NCBI GenBank assembly: GCA_020055655.1
Contig: JAIPUR010000001.1
Span: 1-64,000, forward strand
Source of the DNA: Methanosarcinaceae archaeon
GTDB lineage: Archaea > Halobacteriota > Methanosarcinia > Methanosarcinales > Methanosarcinaceae
Direction of reading: 5' to 3'
DNA: 64,000 nt
Shown: piece by piece, positions 1 to 8,354 of the stretch
Layout of the letters: the number at the start of each line of letters is the position of its first letter
How positions within the stretch are numbered: the first letter of the stretch is position 1
Position numbers and translations under genes: made by a program
Notes under the pieces: model-generated
Databases searched by the model: none
What the model was told of the DNA's origin: nothing
Seen by the model: only the letters and a program-made list of their open reading frames with translations

Positions 1-897
1 CTGTTGGAAGTTCTCTTCAGATTTCATTTCTGCAAGTGGTCGGGGTTTTAGTAGAGCCCGGACTTTGGTTTGTATAGGCTCTCCAAGACTGCCTATTACA
101 ACGGTATCGCCTTTTTTGATCGTTCCGTCATATAGGATAACATCTAAGGTAGTCCCAAGTCCTTTTTCTTCTTTCACTTCAAGTACTGTGCCGATTCCAG
201 GTCCGTCTGCAGTGTAATGTAAGTTACTTTCAAGGAACTTTTGTGCAAGTCCAAGGAGTATCATAAGTACATCTGGAATTCCTTCCCCTGTGATGGCGCT
301 AATAGGTATGATTCCGATATTTCGCTGGAAATCATCAACCCTGTCATATCTTTCAGAGTTGAATCCTATGTCGTATAACTCACCGACAACGTTGTACAGC
401 TTGTTGTCAAGATCTGTCTTGACACGCTCGCTCTGCTTGTTGTATGATGCGATAAACGGACTGTTTTGCTGTGGGTTCCAGCCATGTATCCTGTCAATCT
501 TGTTAGCAACAACCACAAAAGGAGTTTTGAATCTTTTTAGTATTTGAAGACTTTCAATAGTTTGAGGCTTGAAACCTTCGTTTATGTCCACAATAACTAT
601 TGCAAGATCTGCCAATGAACCGCCTCTGCTTCTAAGTGAAGTGAAAGCATGGTGTCCTGGGGTGTCGATAAAAAGAAGTCCTGGTACCATAAACCGATTT
701 TTTAATGAAGGGTCGCCACATTTGTTTACGATGACGTCGATTGGAACTTCAGTTGCTCCTATGTGCTGAGTGATAGCTCCTGCTTCTCCATCAGCTACAG
801 TGCTACCTCGGATCTTGTCAAGTAAAGAGGTCTTTCCATGATCTACATGTCCCATCACAGAAACGATTGGTGTACGTAAACTATCATCACCGGTCAT
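1..897 (-). CDS. infB: Translation initiation factor aIF5B (IF-2), C-terminal part outside window
   Basis: Ribosome-dependent GTPase that promotes initiator tRNA placement and subunit joining. The ATG at 897-895 starts MTGDDSLRTPIVSVMGHVDHGKT. The G1 P-loop GHVDHGKTS, G3 DTPGHHAF and G4 NKID are all visible. The archaeal/eukaryotic insertion after NKID (HGWNPQQ...) and the start of domain II follow. The 299 residues present are about half of the usual ~590; the rest lies beyond base 1. GAAGGG sits about 6 nt before the ATG. It is the last visible gene of the L7Ae-S28e-L24e-Ndk-IF2 cluster, a common archaeal arrangement, 118 nt after ndk. Confidence 0.95.
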   Translation of the reverse strand, partial: MTGDDSLRTPIVSVMGHVDHGKTSLLDKIRGSTVADGEAGAITQHIGATEVPIDVIVNKCGDPSLKNRFMVPGLLFIDTPGHHAFTSLRSRGGSLADLAIVIVDINEGFKPQTIESLQILKRFKTPFVVVANKIDRIHGWNPQQNSPFIASYNKQSERVKTDLDNKLYNVVGELYDIGFNSERYDRVDDFQRNIGIIPISAITGEGIPDVLMILLGLAQKFLESNLHYTADGPGIGTVLEVKEEKGLGTTLDVILYDGTIKKGDTVVIGSLGEPIQTKVRALLKPRPLAEMKSEENFQQ

Positions 898-1015
898 ATA
901 AAACCCTTCAAGTTTGATCAATTAAATATAAAGCCCAATGTTGGCTAAAGACATTACAGGATCTTTGTCGTAGCTTTTTATAGGCTGCAACAATTCTCCC
1001 GGAGAGTCTTCCTCA

Positions 1016-1465
1016 TTACTCGTAGAGGCAGACCTCGTCAACCTTTGAATAGCTTGTTACTTCTGATTCTTTGAAGTGAATTGCTATCTCGCGCTGAGCT
1101 GATTCTGGTGAATCAGATGCGTGGACAACATTCCTTCCGGTCTCTACTGCAAAGTCTCCACGGATTGTTCCGGGAAGTGCTTCAACAGGGTTGGTTGCAC
1201 CGTTTACAGCACGCATAATTACGACTGCATTCTTCCCTTCGATCACCATGGAAACTGAAGGTCCTGAAGTAACGTACTCAATGAGTGATCCAAAGAATGG
1301 TCTTTCGACATGCTCTTTGTAGTGTTCCTTTGCACTCTCTTCGCTCATCACATTCATACGCATTGCTGCGACCTTCAAGCCACGGTTCTCGATTCTGGAT
1401 ACGACCTCACCGATGAGTCCACGCTGGACTCCATCAGGCTTGATCATAATGTATGTCTGTTCCAT
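1016..1465 (-). CDS. ndk: Nucleoside diphosphate kinase
   Basis: Transfers the gamma phosphate between nucleoside triphosphates and diphosphates through a phosphohistidine. The 149 residues match the family's usual size. The N-terminal MIKPDGVQRGLIGE, the nucleotide-site R-GxxxP stretch (GTIRGDFA) and the catalytic His in NVVHASDS are present. I chose ATG 1465 over an in-frame GTG three codons upstream (1474). The product then begins MEQTYIMIKPDG as in relatives, and GGGTGTC sits at the right distance. It lies 12 nt downstream of rpl24e in the same operon. Confidence 0.95.
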   Translation of the reverse strand: MEQTYIMIKPDGVQRGLIGEVVSRIENRGLKVAAMRMNVMSEESAKEHYKEHVERPFFGSLIEYVTSGPSVSMVIEGKNAVVIMRAVNGATNPVEALPGTIRGDFAVETGRNVVHASDSPESAQREIAIHFKESEVTSYSKVDEVCLYE

Positions 1466-1477
1466 TTCTGACACCCA

Positions 1478-1666
1478 TTATGCTTTTTTAAGATAGACTC
1501 TACCCTGCTCGGTCCAGACGGTACGTCTTGGTAATCTTCCAAGTTCAAAGTTGCTTTCGCATTTTGAAGAACAGAAATAATATAATGATCCGTCCTTCTT
1601 TATAAGGAGCTTGCCAGTTCCTGGCTCAAGAATTACTCCACAGAATGAACATTTTCTCTGTTCCAT
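1478..1666 (-). CDS. rpl24e: 50S ribosomal protein L24e
   Basis: Small zinc-binding large-subunit ribosomal protein of archaea and eukaryotes. It has 62 residues and begins [10 protein letters not shown]. Cys pairs are CSFC near residues 6-9 and CSSKC near 32-36, followed by a basic RRTVWT segment. A GTG three codons upstream overlaps the rps28e stop. The ATG at 1666 is preferred because AGGTGATC, a perfect match to the archaeal anti-Shine-Dalgarno, lies just before it and the conserved N-terminus starts there. Confidence 0.95.
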   Translation of the reverse strand: MEQRKCSFCGVILEPGTGKLLIKKDGSLYYFCSSKCESNFELGRLPRRTVWTEQGRVYLKKA

Positions 1667-1671
1667 TATGA

Positions 1672-1887
1672 TCACCTGGTAGTCAATTTCTTTGCTTCTC
1701 TTGATGTCTCGATCAACATCATGACATCGCCAATTCTTATTGGTCCAACACAGTTACGGGTGATTATACGCCCCTTGTCACGTCCTTCAAGCACGCGACA
1801 CTGTATTTGGCTAGCTTCGCCATGCATACCGGTGTTACCGATAATGTCAATGACTTCAGCTGCAAAGCCGTTATATTCATCTGCCAT
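1672..1887 (-). CDS. rps28e: 30S ribosomal protein S28e
   Basis: Small-subunit ribosomal protein with an OB fold, specific to archaea and eukaryotes. The 71 residues contain the typical [20 protein letters not shown] and the [14 protein letters not shown] core followed by ETSREAKKL. It lies 22 nt after rpl7ae and is nearly contiguous with rpl24e, so the genes are presumably co-transcribed. Confidence 0.96.
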   Translation of the reverse strand: MADEYNGFAAEVIDIIGNTGMHGEASQIQCRVLEGRDKGRIITRNCVGPIRIGDVMMLIETSREAKKLTTR

Positions 1888-1909
1888 TTCGATACCTCAC
1901 GTATTCGAA

Positions 1910-2266
1910 TTATTTGAGTGCACTGATCTTCTGTGCAATGTCTTCAACAAGTTCGCTGCCTTTTCCTGCATCTACAATAGCAACAGCTGAACATGCAACA
2001 CCGATTCCACAGGCTGCACCAAGTTCTTTCTGCTCTTGTACATAGATGTAAGCTGCGTTCTTTTCTTCACAAAGAGGTGCGATGTGTGCAATAACCTCTG
2101 CAGGACTGACATCTTCTGCAATGATCGCAAGCTTTGTAATTCCGCGTTCAATTGACTTTGTTACTTCATTGATGCCTTTCTTCAATTTTCCTGTGTCCCT
2201 TGCAAGTTCTACACTCTCAAGTGCCTTGTTCGCTAATTCTTCTGGAACGTCAAATTTTGCTGCCAT
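1910..2266 (-). CDS. rpl7ae: 50S ribosomal protein L7Ae
   Basis: Kink-turn-binding protein of the large ribosomal subunit. In archaea it is also a core protein of box C/D and H/ACA RNPs and of RNase P. It has 118 residues. The L7Ae motif runs from [13 protein letters not shown] through [12 protein letters not shown], and the C-terminal ACGIGVACS segment is present. ATG 2266 is chosen over a GTG-type start 12 codons upstream because GGAGATAAT precedes it and relatives begin here. It is the first gene of the ribosomal/IF2 operon. Confidence 0.95.
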   Translation of the reverse strand: MAAKFDVPEELANKALESVELARDTGKLKKGINEVTKSIERGITKLAIIAEDVSPAEVIAHIAPLCEEKNAAYIYVQEQKELGAACGIGVACSAVAIVDAGKGSELVEDIAQKISALK

Positions 2267-2545
2267 TTTATTATCTCCTTCGAAATCATGTTCATTCAAC
2301 ATGATTTTTCATTATTCATCGCTAATCAGACCAATGTCCTGAAACTAATGTGGACAGTTAGGATTGTAATGAATTAGTATAATTTTCTGTCATAATTCCA
2401 TATGCCAGAGTAATGCTGTGAATCGCTACGTTTAGATATATATCTTTCGCCAAATCACGATCGCTGTGCTAGAATAGTTTATGCGTGTATAAAGCTTATG
2501 GCAGAAAAATAATCATAAAAAAGAAAAGGAAGTGAGATAAATCTC
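2267..2545 (-). promoter_or_regulatory. Leader/promoter region of the rpl7ae operon
   Basis: A 279-nt gap upstream of rpl7ae. On the minus strand two TATA-like cores are visible, one at 2435-2444 (GATATATATC after a CGAAA stretch) and one at 2377-2386 (AATTATACTA type). They predict leaders of roughly 150 or 90 nt. I cannot decide between them. L7Ae operons in archaea can be autoregulated through a kink-turn in the leader, but I did not identify a convincing kink-turn here. Confidence 0.35.
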
Positions 2546-3406
2546 TCACTCAAATCGTTCCATTGCCAGATTGTAGAAATTAGTCTCATTAGCTGTAATT
2601 TCAACAACTGCCACATCTTCCTCCTCATAAACTGTGAAGTCGTATGCAAGTCCTCTTTCTGCACTGCTTGCCTGAAGTGTTTCAATGTTTTCAAGCACGC
2701 TGTCAGCAGGCTCAAGGAATATTTCTGTTCTTCCATACATGCCATCCTCAAGGTTTCTGAATTCAAGATAATGTTGTTCTGCTAGAACATCATCAGAGCT
2801 AAGCATCTGGTACTGTGCACCAGACTCTGTATATGATAATATCTTATCAAAGTCATCAGAACTTGCAGCGTTTCCTGAACTTACATCTATAACCTGTTTC
2901 AATGAGTCTTTTCCACCAAGGAGCATCGGAGTTCCTACAACATTATAGAATTGCTCATTGCGTGTTAGTAAATAGTATCCATTGTATGGCTGTTCTGTTG
3001 TTGCATACTGGAAATTGATAACTTCAGGATTGATCTTATGTCCTTCAAATGCAAAATTACCACTCATATTATATGCTGAATAGCGTACTGTTATCATAGA
3101 TCCATATGTTGAATAGAGCTCTGTAATATTTGGCGCAAGTATCTGGAGTGGTGTTCCATAAACTTCTCTGTAGTTTATATATGATACAGTATTCACACCA
3201 TCTGGCGTAATTTTCAATCCATCCTCAATGGAGTTCAGGTCAGCATTCATATGTGCTCCTGAAATTGAATCAAAACCAGGTGCTTCAATTGCATCTGTAT
3301 TTTGTTCTCCATTACTATCGTCGCTTAAAATACTGCTAAGGAAAAAGGAAAAGACTGACATTAACATAATGGCAGCCAAAAATAATGCTATATGCTTTTG
3401 ATTCAT
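2546..3406 (-). CDS. Membrane-anchored extracellular protein, unknown function
   Basis: A 286-residue protein that I do not recognise as a named family. Residues ~6-28 form one hydrophobic segment (signal anchor or signal peptide). An acidic, Ser/Thr/Asn-rich exported domain follows with several NxS/T sequons. The body is mixed alpha/beta and rich in Tyr, with an acidic EEEDVAVVEI strand near the C-terminus. There is no lipobox and no second membrane segment. It starts at ATG 3406, just downstream of sufB on the same strand (22 nt), so it may be read from the suf transcript, though a link to Fe-S assembly is not evident. Confidence 0.75.
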   Translation of the reverse strand: MNQKHIALFLAAIMLMSVFSFFLSSILSDDSNGEQNTDAIEAPGFDSISGAHMNADLNSIEDGLKITPDGVNTVSYINYREVYGTPLQILAPNITELYSTYGSMITVRYSAYNMSGNFAFEGHKINPEVINFQYATTEQPYNGYYLLTRNEQFYNVVGTPMLLGGKDSLKQVIDVSSGNAASSDDFDKILSYTESGAQYQMLSSDDVLAEQHYLEFRNLEDGMYGRTEIFLEPADSVLENIETLQASSAERGLAYDFTVYEEEDVAVVEITANETNFYNLAMERFE

Positions 3407-3428
3407 TTGAATGTCCTCTGATTATGTT

Positions 3429-4655
3429 TCAGATGGTGGATTCACCGATTTTTTCAATTGTTTCATCTATATCTGTTTTTAGCTCGTCAGGAATTCCCTG
3501 AATACCTACATCCAGGAATCCTCTTACTATCATTCCCACAGCTTCCTCTTCTGTAAGTCCACGTGCCATCAGGTATTCGACCTGGTCTCTTGCAATCCTT
3601 CCAACAGCAGCTTCGTGAGATAGTTCAATATCCTGTACATTTGCTTCCAGAATAGGTATTGCTCTTTGTGTCCCATCATCACTTAGCACAAGTCCATGGC
3701 ACTCAAGGTGACCTTTTGCACCATTGGCATTTCCTATCATCTCACCTCTGGCGATAACTGTACCACCAGTTGTGATGGTTCTTGATATCAGCTCTGCACC
3801 TGTCTTTTCTGCATTGAATATGACCTTACTTCCAAGATCAAGTTCAGAATCAGGGTGTGCAACTGCAATAGTGTTCAATCTTGTGAAAGCCCCTTCTCCT
3901 TCAAGTATAACAGTAGGGTATGTCTGGATAGACTTGACCGGCTTCAGGCATATGTAGTTACTAATATAGCGTCCGCCTTCTTCCACATGTATTATAGTTC
4001 TTGGTCTGACACCTACTTGTTCAGCCCAGTTGTGTATCATGGTAAAGTTGAGGGTTGCACCCTTTTTGACATACATTTCTGAAATACCAAGGTGAAGTCC
4101 TGAATCTACACCATGCTTGGTCGAGCATCCTGTAATAACATCGAGTTCTGCTCCTTCTTCCACAATGATTATATTGTGTACTGTCTGGGAAACTTCTTCA
4201 GAACCGATAAGAAGACATGTCTGCACTGGCATTTTTGCCTTCTTTCCTGCAGGAGCTCTGATAAAGTATCCATTTGCATCCTGAAGGTAACTCATTGCAG
4301 TGTACTTGTCTGCATCAGGTTTTACCAGCTTCCATGAATAATCCTTTACCCATTCATGTTTCTTTGAAGCATCATGAAGTGACATCAGTTCAACAGCATC
4401 TTCGTCAAGTAGGGATGTGTGCGAAACTGCATTGTCAAGCATTATCAGACTGCCTGAACGGTTCTCTTCATTAGGAGTAAAACCAACATTCAGAAGGGTT
4501 CTTTGATCCTCTTCGTTTAACTCCTCAAGATCTTCAGTGTATTCTACATCTTTTGATGCGATACCATAATCATTTAGGTTAAAGTCTTCCCCGAAAGCGG
4601 CAGTCTTTTTAAGAGCATCTTGTGCTTTCTTTCTCACATTTTCATCAGCTTGCAT
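3429..4655 (-). CDS. sufB: SufB/SufD-type Fe-S cluster assembly scaffold
   Basis: Scaffold component of the SUF iron-sulfur assembly machine, partner of the SufC ATPase next door. The 408 residues are shorter than bacterial SufB, as is usual for the archaeal SufBC minimal system. The beta-helix core is visible, with ITGCSTKHGVDSGLH around the middle, AKGHLECHGLVL, and the C-terminal LSHEAAVGRI motif. ATG 4655 is preferred over a GTG at 4664 because GAGGAG lies 8 nt before it. The start overlaps the end of sufC by 22 nt, implying translational coupling. No SufS or SufU gene is nearby. Confidence 0.9.
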   Translation of the reverse strand: MQADENVRKKAQDALKKTAAFGEDFNLNDYGIASKDVEYTEDLEELNEEDQRTLLNVGFTPNEENRSGSLIMLDNAVSHTSLLDEDAVELMSLHDASKKHEWVKDYSWKLVKPDADKYTAMSYLQDANGYFIRAPAGKKAKMPVQTCLLIGSEEVSQTVHNIIIVEEGAELDVITGCSTKHGVDSGLHLGISEMYVKKGATLNFTMIHNWAEQVGVRPRTIIHVEEGGRYISNYICLKPVKSIQTYPTVILEGEGAFTRLNTIAVAHPDSELDLGSKVIFNAEKTGAELISRTITTGGTVIARGEMIGNANGAKGHLECHGLVLSDDGTQRAIPILEANVQDIELSHEAAVGRIARDQVEYLMARGLTEEEAVGMIVRGFLDVGIQGIPDELKTDIDETIEKIGESTI

Positions 4656-5380
4656 TTGATACACTCCTCGTATCCCTGTTCCTTGATCTCAGAAAGAATT
4701 TCACGTGGGTTTCCTGTGCACATGACAGTACCATTGCAAAGTATGTATCCGCGATCAGCTTCCACATAATCCATGACCTGTCCGGTATGTGTGATCATAA
4801 GGGCTGATTTACCACGTTTAAATTTTTCTCCTGCGCATTTTGTATCCATTTTCAGGAGTTTTTTGATAGTAGTTCCCAGAAGTTCTATGCTTGCCAGGTC
4901 CACACCGGATTCGGGTTCATCAAGAAGAATGAAATCCGGATTCTGGGCAGACAATTGCAGGAGCTCTGACCTTTTGATCTCTCCACCTGAGAATCCTACA
5001 TTAAGGTCTCTTTCATAGAAGCGAACCATATCTATAGCTTCGGCAAGCTCTTCTGTGCCACTAAGATCCTTTGAAATAATTTTAAGCAGGTCATGAACTT
5101 TCACGCCGCTAAGGTTTGGAGGTCTCTGGGTCATGATACCCATACCCATCTGTGCTCTTTCGTACACAGACATGTTGGTGATATCTTCGCCTTTGAATAT
5201 GATCTCCCCTTCGGTGACATTGTATCCACTAAATCCCATTAGTGTCATCAGAAGCACGGATTTACCTGCTCCATTAGGCCCGAAAAGGACATTTGTATAA
5301 CCCGTCTCAACTTCCAGGTCAACTCCTTTGAGTATCCTTCGGCCGGCAACTTCAACTGTTAGATTATTAACCTCCAGCAT
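4634..5380 (-). CDS. sufC: SufC Fe-S assembly ABC-type ATPase
   Basis: Cytosolic ABC ATPase that energises cluster assembly on SufB. It has 248 residues with Walker A GPNGAGKS near residue 34, signature FSGGEIKR, Walker B FILLDEPESGVD and H-loop MITHTGQ. GGGAG precedes the ATG at 5380. The protein ends YEECIKCKLMKM, an unusual Cys-x-x-Cys at the extreme C-terminus that could bind metal (inference). It is the first gene of a sufC-sufB pair. A TATA-like ATGATATACATC lies about 40 nt upstream on the minus strand. Confidence 0.93.
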   Translation of the reverse strand: MLEVNNLTVEVAGRRILKGVDLEVETGYTNVLFGPNGAGKSVLLMTLMGFSGYNVTEGEIIFKGEDITNMSVYERAQMGMGIMTQRPPNLSGVKVHDLLKIISKDLSGTEELAEAIDMVRFYERDLNVGFSGGEIKRSELLQLSAQNPDFILLDEPESGVDLASIELLGTTIKKLLKMDTKCAGEKFKRGKSALMITHTGQVMDYVEADRGYILCNGTVMCTGNPREILSEIKEQGYEECIKCKLMKM

Positions 5381-5590
5381 TGTTATGTTCTCCCTTTTGT
5401 TTATTTATAAAAATGTGATGTATATCATGAAAATATTAGTCATAACAAATAAGGGTTATGGGTTAAAAATGTATTGAGGCTCATGAATCGATTTTTTTAA
5501 AAAAAGACATCATTAATATTGATACCTACTAACAGACATAAAGTAAGCTCGAAATAGAATAAAAGCTGAGTATTAGCAACTTAGAGTATG

Positions 5591-5821
5591 TCATCTTTTA
5601 AGTTCTAATTCTTTCACTAGTTCTTGAAATTGTTTGCCTTTTTCAGTTGTCACATATATATTATCTCTCTTTTCAATCAATTCCTTATCCTGTAATAGTG
5701 TAAGATACTTATTGATAACCTCAAAATTCAAGTTTGCGTGATAAACAATATGTGTTTTTTTTGCCCCCTCCAGTGCTGCTTTCAATATTTCCACACTGAT
5801 AGCAGTTCTACTTCTCCTAAT
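5591..5821 (-). CDS. Small winged-helix regulator, apparently started at ATT
   Basis: A 76-residue single-domain winged-helix protein of the archaeal small-regulator type (COG3432-like). It reads xRRSRTAISVEILKAALEGA, then KKTHIVYHANLNF and a wing ending in VTTEKGKQF. A paralogue lies at 10289-10513. No ATG, GTG or TTG exists in frame between the upstream stop (5890-5888) and a GTG at 5794, which would lose 9 conserved residues. Over those residues and the next few codons the two copies differ only at synonymous sites apart from the first codon, so this part is evidently translated. GGGGGG sits 8 nt before ATT 5821, aligned with the paralogue's ATG. Role: probable DNA-binding regulator; target unknown. 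Confidence 0.6.
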   Translation of the reverse strand: MRRSRTAISVEILKAALEGAKKTHIVYHANLNFEVINKYLTLLQDKELIEKRDNIYVTTEKGKQFQELVKELELKR

Positions 5822-5846
5822 GATTTCGTCCCCCCAAATTCCGATT

Positions 5847-5862
5847 ATGCATATGAATGCAT
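5847..5862. promoter_or_regulatory. Symmetric repeat upstream of the winged-helix gene
   Basis: ATGCAT-ATGA-ATGCAT lies 25 nt upstream of the winged-helix start. Because ATGCAT is self-complementary this is both a direct and an inverted repeat. Part of it (TATGAATGC) recurs at 9074-9082, upstream of the DUF116-like gene that starts at 9014. It is a candidate operator for the winged-helix protein. That role is inference only. Confidence 0.3.
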
Positions 5863-5939
5863 GTTTAACCGTTTTGCTGGATAATCTCTAATCCATATCA
5901 AATGTTTAGTATCCAAAACTGCATTTATGCAGTTCAGAT

Positions 5940-6545
5940 TCAATAAACCTGCTTTTCAAACACTTTGCTCTTTACAATTTTTTCTATCCACATTAACATC
6001 GCAAAAACGATCAAAAATATGAATGTCACCTGCCACAAGTAATAATGTGCATAACTGAAAAGTGCGGGATACATCATTCCCACAAATGAAAGGAACATCA
6101 GCCTGAACATATTAATGATAAGTATCGCAGGTATGCCCAGAATTATCCCTGCTACTTTATTTTTTATTGTAGTAGGGTAGGCAAGCACACAGCCAGTATA
6201 AACAAGTAATTCATACATACCTGTGCATTCATCAATAACTCTTACTGAAAAATCATTCATATAAACTGATTGTCCGTATGCTGAACTTTCCACTCCGAAT
6301 GTGGACATTATAACTGATAAAGCACTTGCTGTAGCTGTACTAAGAAAAATGAATCTTTCCTGGAAGACTACATAGATCCCGGTGAAAAGAGCTATGTAAA
6401 ATAAGTATGGTCCAATAAATCTGATTATTTGCACATTCTTTTTGCTTAATTTTGGTAGCTCTATTTTTTTAGGAAATATAGATCTGCTGCGCTGATCATG
6501 TATTCTTGAACCCTTTATTTTCTTGTCATTCTTAGATCTAGACAT
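5940..6545 (-). CDS. artB: Archaeosortase (exosortase-family transpeptidase), probably the VPXXXP type (ArtB)
   Basis: Integral membrane Cys protease/transpeptidase predicted to cleave and anchor surface proteins at a C-terminal tail. It has 201 residues. About 50 basic N-terminal residues precede five or so membrane segments. The catalytic triad of the family is visible: Cys in DECTGMYE, Arg in NMFRLMFLS and His in AHYYLWQ. ATG 6545 is chosen over 6569 because GGAGGAATT precedes it. The upstream neighbour, 41 nt away, ends in a VPxxxP tail, so this is most likely its dedicated enzyme; the exact subfamily (B) is inferred from that pairing. Confidence 0.85.
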   Translation of the reverse strand: MSRSKNDKKIKGSRIHDQRSRSIFPKKIELPKLSKKNVQIIRFIGPYLFYIALFTGIYVVFQERFIFLSTATASALSVIMSTFGVESSAYGQSVYMNDFSVRVIDECTGMYELLVYTGCVLAYPTTIKNKVAGIILGIPAILIINMFRLMFLSFVGMMYPALFSYAHYYLWQVTFIFLIVFAMLMWIEKIVKSKVFEKQVY

Positions 6546-6586
6546 AATTCCTCCAGGAGAGATTTTCATCTCAAAAAGGAATGGAA

Positions 6587-8173
6587 TTAGTTGCGACGTC
6601 TTATCGTAACTATTCCCATAAATCCAAGGGCACTTATCAAAGCTAGTATACCTACTGGAGTCAGTATCGGAACTACAGGCTGGCAGTGGTAGTGACTGGG
6701 GTCATCATCAGTGACAACATTGCCAGTTTCGTCCTCACCGGTCACAGTTGCAATGTTCTTGTACAATGGTGTACATTCTTCCAGTGTATCTGTGACAACA
6801 TAGGTCCATGTTTCTCCTACGTCCAGAATATCATCATTGTTCATACTCTTTGAAACAATACTGGAATTCGGTATTATGCCAATCTGATCATCAACAAGAA
6901 CAATGTTCATCAGCGATACATCTCCTCTGTTTGTGACGAAGTATTCCCATGTTATGGTTTCTCCAACTTCGATCTGTGGTCCCTGTGGGAAGTCAGCATC
7001 AAATCCATTTGTATGCTTCTCAATATCAATAACAGGTGCACATCTTACGATATAGTGACTTGGGTCTTCGTCAGTAACTGGAATTTGTCCGTAGAAACCC
7101 ACAACATCTGCAATATTTGCATATTGACCACAGAAATCGAAATCTACTGTGGCTTCTACCTCATATATCCAAGTCTCATTAAGATCAAGGATATCATCAT
7201 CATTTGTATCTCCACTCTGGAAGACAGGAATAACTCCCTGATCATCTGTTACAACAACATTTTCCAGTGGTACATCTCCTTCATTTGTTACCTCATAAGT
7301 CCATGTTACGTCATCTCCATGATTAAGTTCCGGACCTGTAGGATTATCAGCATCCTCTCCATTGGTTGCTTTTTCGATGTTGATAACAGGGTTTGGAACT
7401 GTTATGAATATCTCTGCAATATCCTCTCCAACAAGACCTCCCCCTGGACCCTGATCATCCTGTGCGCCGGATGTGACTCTTACGGTCATTAATTCTTCGG
7501 TGGTTAGGTTGAAACTATCTCTAAGATTACGAATTTCTATCTCGTAGACACAATTTGTGCATTCTGGACCACCGACAAAACTGTTTGCAGCAGTTACATC
7601 TGCATCTGTCAGGTTGGTAGCTGTGGATCCCACATCTACAACATTCCAGTCATTGTTCTGGACACTGATTCTTGCATTCTTGGTGCCCTGTACCAATCTT
7701 ATGTTAAAGAATTCCTCTGGACCGATACCATTCACGCCATTTGTAGTGTTTGCACCTAGTGAATCCGACTGTTCAGGATCAAAACCAGGATCCCCATCTC
7801 CGTCAAGGTCACCAGGCAATCCATACACAGTAGCCATACCATATAGTGTATCAGTTACAGGATCATATCGTGCATATATTGCTTTTAGATCATAACCACT
7901 TAGGTAAGGGCCAACTGTTGAGAGGTTATCGGTAAAAGTTTCTCCTGCATCAACAGCAGGATCCTCATCGTACCAGCTTCCACCCTGAAAAACAACCATC
8001 TTATCTCCGAAGGGACCGTTGGAATCATAGCCAGTACCATTGACCTGGCCAAAACTCCAGTTTTCGTCCCATTCTCCTATGCTTTTAACTCCATCTGTAC
8101 TAATAGCTGCTGATGTTCCTGATAGTGCAAGTGCTATCAGGAACACAACAAAAAGTACTCTACATTTAGTCAT
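6587..8173 (-). CDS. Surface protein with two DUF11-like repeats and a VPXXXP-CTERM sorting tail
   Basis: A 528-residue exported protein. It has a signal peptide (to about residue 23, LALSGTSAA), an N-terminal unique domain containing an Asp-rich LDGDGDPGFDP loop (possible Ca2+ site), and two ~125-residue repeats. Each repeat begins I(D/N)IEK-TNG and includes GDVxLxNxVxxDDQ and DPSHY, which are DUF11-like/Ig-like stalk modules. The tail is VPILTP, then a hydrophobic helix and IRRRN, matching the VPXXXP-CTERM archaeosortase signal. ATG 8173 follows GGTGGGAT. It lies directly upstream of the archaeosortase and is presumably its substrate. Paired Cys residues in the repeats suggest disulfides. 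Confidence 0.85.
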   Translation of the reverse strand: MTKCRVLFVVFLIALALSGTSAAISTDGVKSIGEWDENWSFGQVNGTGYDSNGPFGDKMVVFQGGSWYDEDPAVDAGETFTDNLSTVGPYLSGYDLKAIYARYDPVTDTLYGMATVYGLPGDLDGDGDPGFDPEQSDSLGANTTNGVNGIGPEEFFNIRLVQGTKNARISVQNNDWNVVDVGSTATNLTDADVTAANSFVGGPECTNCVYEIEIRNLRDSFNLTTEELMTVRVTSGAQDDQGPGGGLVGEDIAEIFITVPNPVINIEKATNGEDADNPTGPELNHGDDVTWTYEVTNEGDVPLENVVVTDDQGVIPVFQSGDTNDDDILDLNETWIYEVEATVDFDFCGQYANIADVVGFYGQIPVTDEDPSHYIVRCAPVIDIEKHTNGFDADFPQGPQIEVGETITWEYFVTNRGDVSLMNIVLVDDQIGIIPNSSIVSKSMNNDDILDVGETWTYVVTDTLEECTPLYKNIATVTGEDETGNVVTDDDPSHYHCQPVVPILTPVGILALISALGFMGIVTIRRRN

Positions 8174-8354
8174 GTTTATCCCACCCATTATTTCCAAAAG
8201 AGATATTTCTAATAAGAAATAATTTGTACAGAGCAGTATTTATCATGGCAGCAAACATAAATCAGTAGATAAATTCTTTATTGTGGTGCAGTAGGATAAT
8301 TTCTAAGTATTGATGTGTAAAAAAATTGAATAAAAAATGATATGTCTTCTCATT

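Noticed and set aside
2082-2342. 86-codon plus-strand frame opposite L7Ae
   Set aside because: Antisense to a ribosomal protein gene; Ser-rich shadow frame.
7013-7492. 159-codon plus-strand frame opposite the VPXXXP-tailed protein
   Set aside because: Mirror of the DUF11-like repeats; Ile/Cys-rich product, no start signal.
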